A stretch of 64,000 bases of DNA from Taishania sp. (GTDB lineage: Bacteria; Bacteroidota; Bacteroidia; Flavobacteriales_D; Crocinitomicaceae). How positions within the stretch are numbered: the stretch's first letter is position 1; each line of letters begins with the position of its first letter. The DNA lies in contig JASLGM010000041.1 in the NCBI GenBank assembly GCA_030150045.1, positions 10,172-74,171 on the forward strand, read 5' to 3'. The notes beneath the pieces were generated by a model. The model was not told the origin of the DNA. It did no database searches and worked only from the letters and a program-made list of their open reading frames with translations. This document shows, one piece after another, positions 63,385-64,000 of the stretch. Both the position numbers and the translations under genes were made by a program.

Positions 63385-64000
63385 CAAACCGAGAATAAAA
63401 TCGATTAAAGGATTTTGTAAAGTGGAGTGTCGTTTTTTTAATTGACTTATATGAAATACGAATAGGCCAAATAAAAAGATGAACACTCCTTTTTTTATAC
63501 CCACCAATCCCTCGATAAAAAAAGTGGCGCCAATCGCACAAGTTATACTCAAGTACTTTACAGTTCTAATCTTTTTTTCTGACCATTTAGAATCTTGAAT
63601 GTCATATGCCCAACAAGCTGCTATACAAAGCAAACTTACAGTTAATAGATAAGGATAATGTTGTGATATTAAACTTAGTAATGCTGTAGTCTTATAAAGG
63701 AAGCAAGACTGACATAACCAAACGATAGTTATCGTTAATGATTTTGCCCACCAATAATCTCTCAATCTGAACGTACGAAAAGGAAGTATGTACCAAATGA
63801 GTAGTATTATACTGATTAATAGATAAATAATATTAGATAATAAAAGTGGGAAAATACTCAAACCTAGTAAAAGGCTTAAGAGAGATATAATAAAAAGTAT
63901 ACCCTCTGTATTTAAAATAGGTCTTCTTTTCTCATCTAAAAAATGAATCAAACTGTATCCTATGTAGGTTCCTGCAAATGGTAGGAAATAAATATAGAAA
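63367..64000 (-). CDS. Integral membrane protein, UbiA-prenyltransferase-like (5' end beyond window)
   Basis: The minus-strand frame is open through the right edge; reading in from 64000 gives FYIYFLPFAGTYIGYSLIHF with no stop, so the gene is longer than the 194 residues from the internal TTG. Six or more helices are seen in the visible part. A loop with YILPFRTFRLRDYWWAKS and a second with AYDIQDSKWSEKK recall divergent UbiA-like Bacteroidetes proteins, in which Asp-rich loops bind prenyl diphosphate, but the first Asp motif is not visible here. Function uncertain. Confidence 0.6.
   Translation of the reverse strand, partial: FYIYFLPFAGTYIGYSLIHFLDEKRRPILNTEGILFIISLLSLLLGLSIFPLLLSNIIYLLISIILLIWYILPFRTFRLRDYWWAKSLTITIVWLCQSCFLYKTTALLSLISQHYPYLLTVSLLCIAACWAYDIQDSKWSEKKIRTVKYLSITCAIGATFFIEGLVGIKKGVFIFLFGLFVFHISQLKKRHSTLQNPLIDFILGLLFLFL

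Overview
The window is 64 kb of AT-rich bacterial chromosome from a member of the Bacteroidota, most likely order Flavobacteriales; a Fluviicola/Crocinitomicaceae-type organism is my guess, not proven. The evidence is a gliding lipoprotein (GldH), a secreted protein with a type B T9SS sorting domain, the long Bacteroidetes-type IspG, a DUF4175-type giant membrane protein, and TAnnTTTG promoter boxes with few Shine-Dalgarno sequences. Almost everything is core housekeeping. There is no phage, no transposase and no CRISPR array.

Layout. 0-7 kb: rpoN (cut by the window edge), asnS, pth, a phosphodiesterase-like secreted protein, uvrC and a glycosyltransferase-like protein. 7-12.5 kb: a SPOR-tailed cell-wall amidase, ssb, tRNA-Asn and polA. 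12.6-17 kb: an Lnt-like acyltransferase with two exported proteins, one a T9SS substrate. 17-20.6 kb: an S4 RNA-binding protein, a fatty-acid desaturase and ispG. 21-27 kb: an apparent minus-strand operon DUF4175 - RsbW-like ATPase - ybeY - mnmG, with two perfect parS centromere sites at the ybeY/mnmG junction. 27-32.7 kb: gltX-folB, tRNA-Cys, an ECF sigma/anti-sigma pair and rpiB. 33-44 kb: a PAS-rich histidine kinase with a LytTR response regulator, RNase R, ferritin, and a 1304-residue sensor that joins a beta-propeller, an adenylate cyclase domain and an HD domain. 44-51 kb: UspA, an EamA transporter, a coiled-coil exported protein and holB-ricT-gldH. 51-64 kb: TPR and Ig-like lipoproteins, a flippase-like protein, an fRMsr-type reductase, an exonuclease, a CNNM/CBS protein, purQ-purD, a DksA-like protein, lspA, and a membrane protein that runs off the right edge.

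The most unusual content is non-coding. Every large intergenic gap except one (32.7-33.3 kb) holds members of two dispersed structured repeats, here called A (about 125 bp, a closed multibranch fold) and B (about 152 bp, nested stems with a hairpin). I count five A copies and seven B copies at six loci. The stems differ completely in sequence between copies yet stay complementary, while loops and junctions are conserved, which points to selection on structure. A and B are normally paired in one fixed divergent order, A(-)/B(+). One locus has the opposite order with a shortened A, and a parS-like site lies in its A/B gap. Four of the six loci lie between convergent gene ends.

How the genes fit together: lspA and the Lnt-like protein mature lipoproteins such as GldH, the TPR protein and the Ig-like protein. 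parS sites next to mnmG suggest that this segment is near the replication origin. holB-ricT-gldH and gltX-folB are compact operons. The cyclase/HD sensor just after ferritin is the protein-level highlight.
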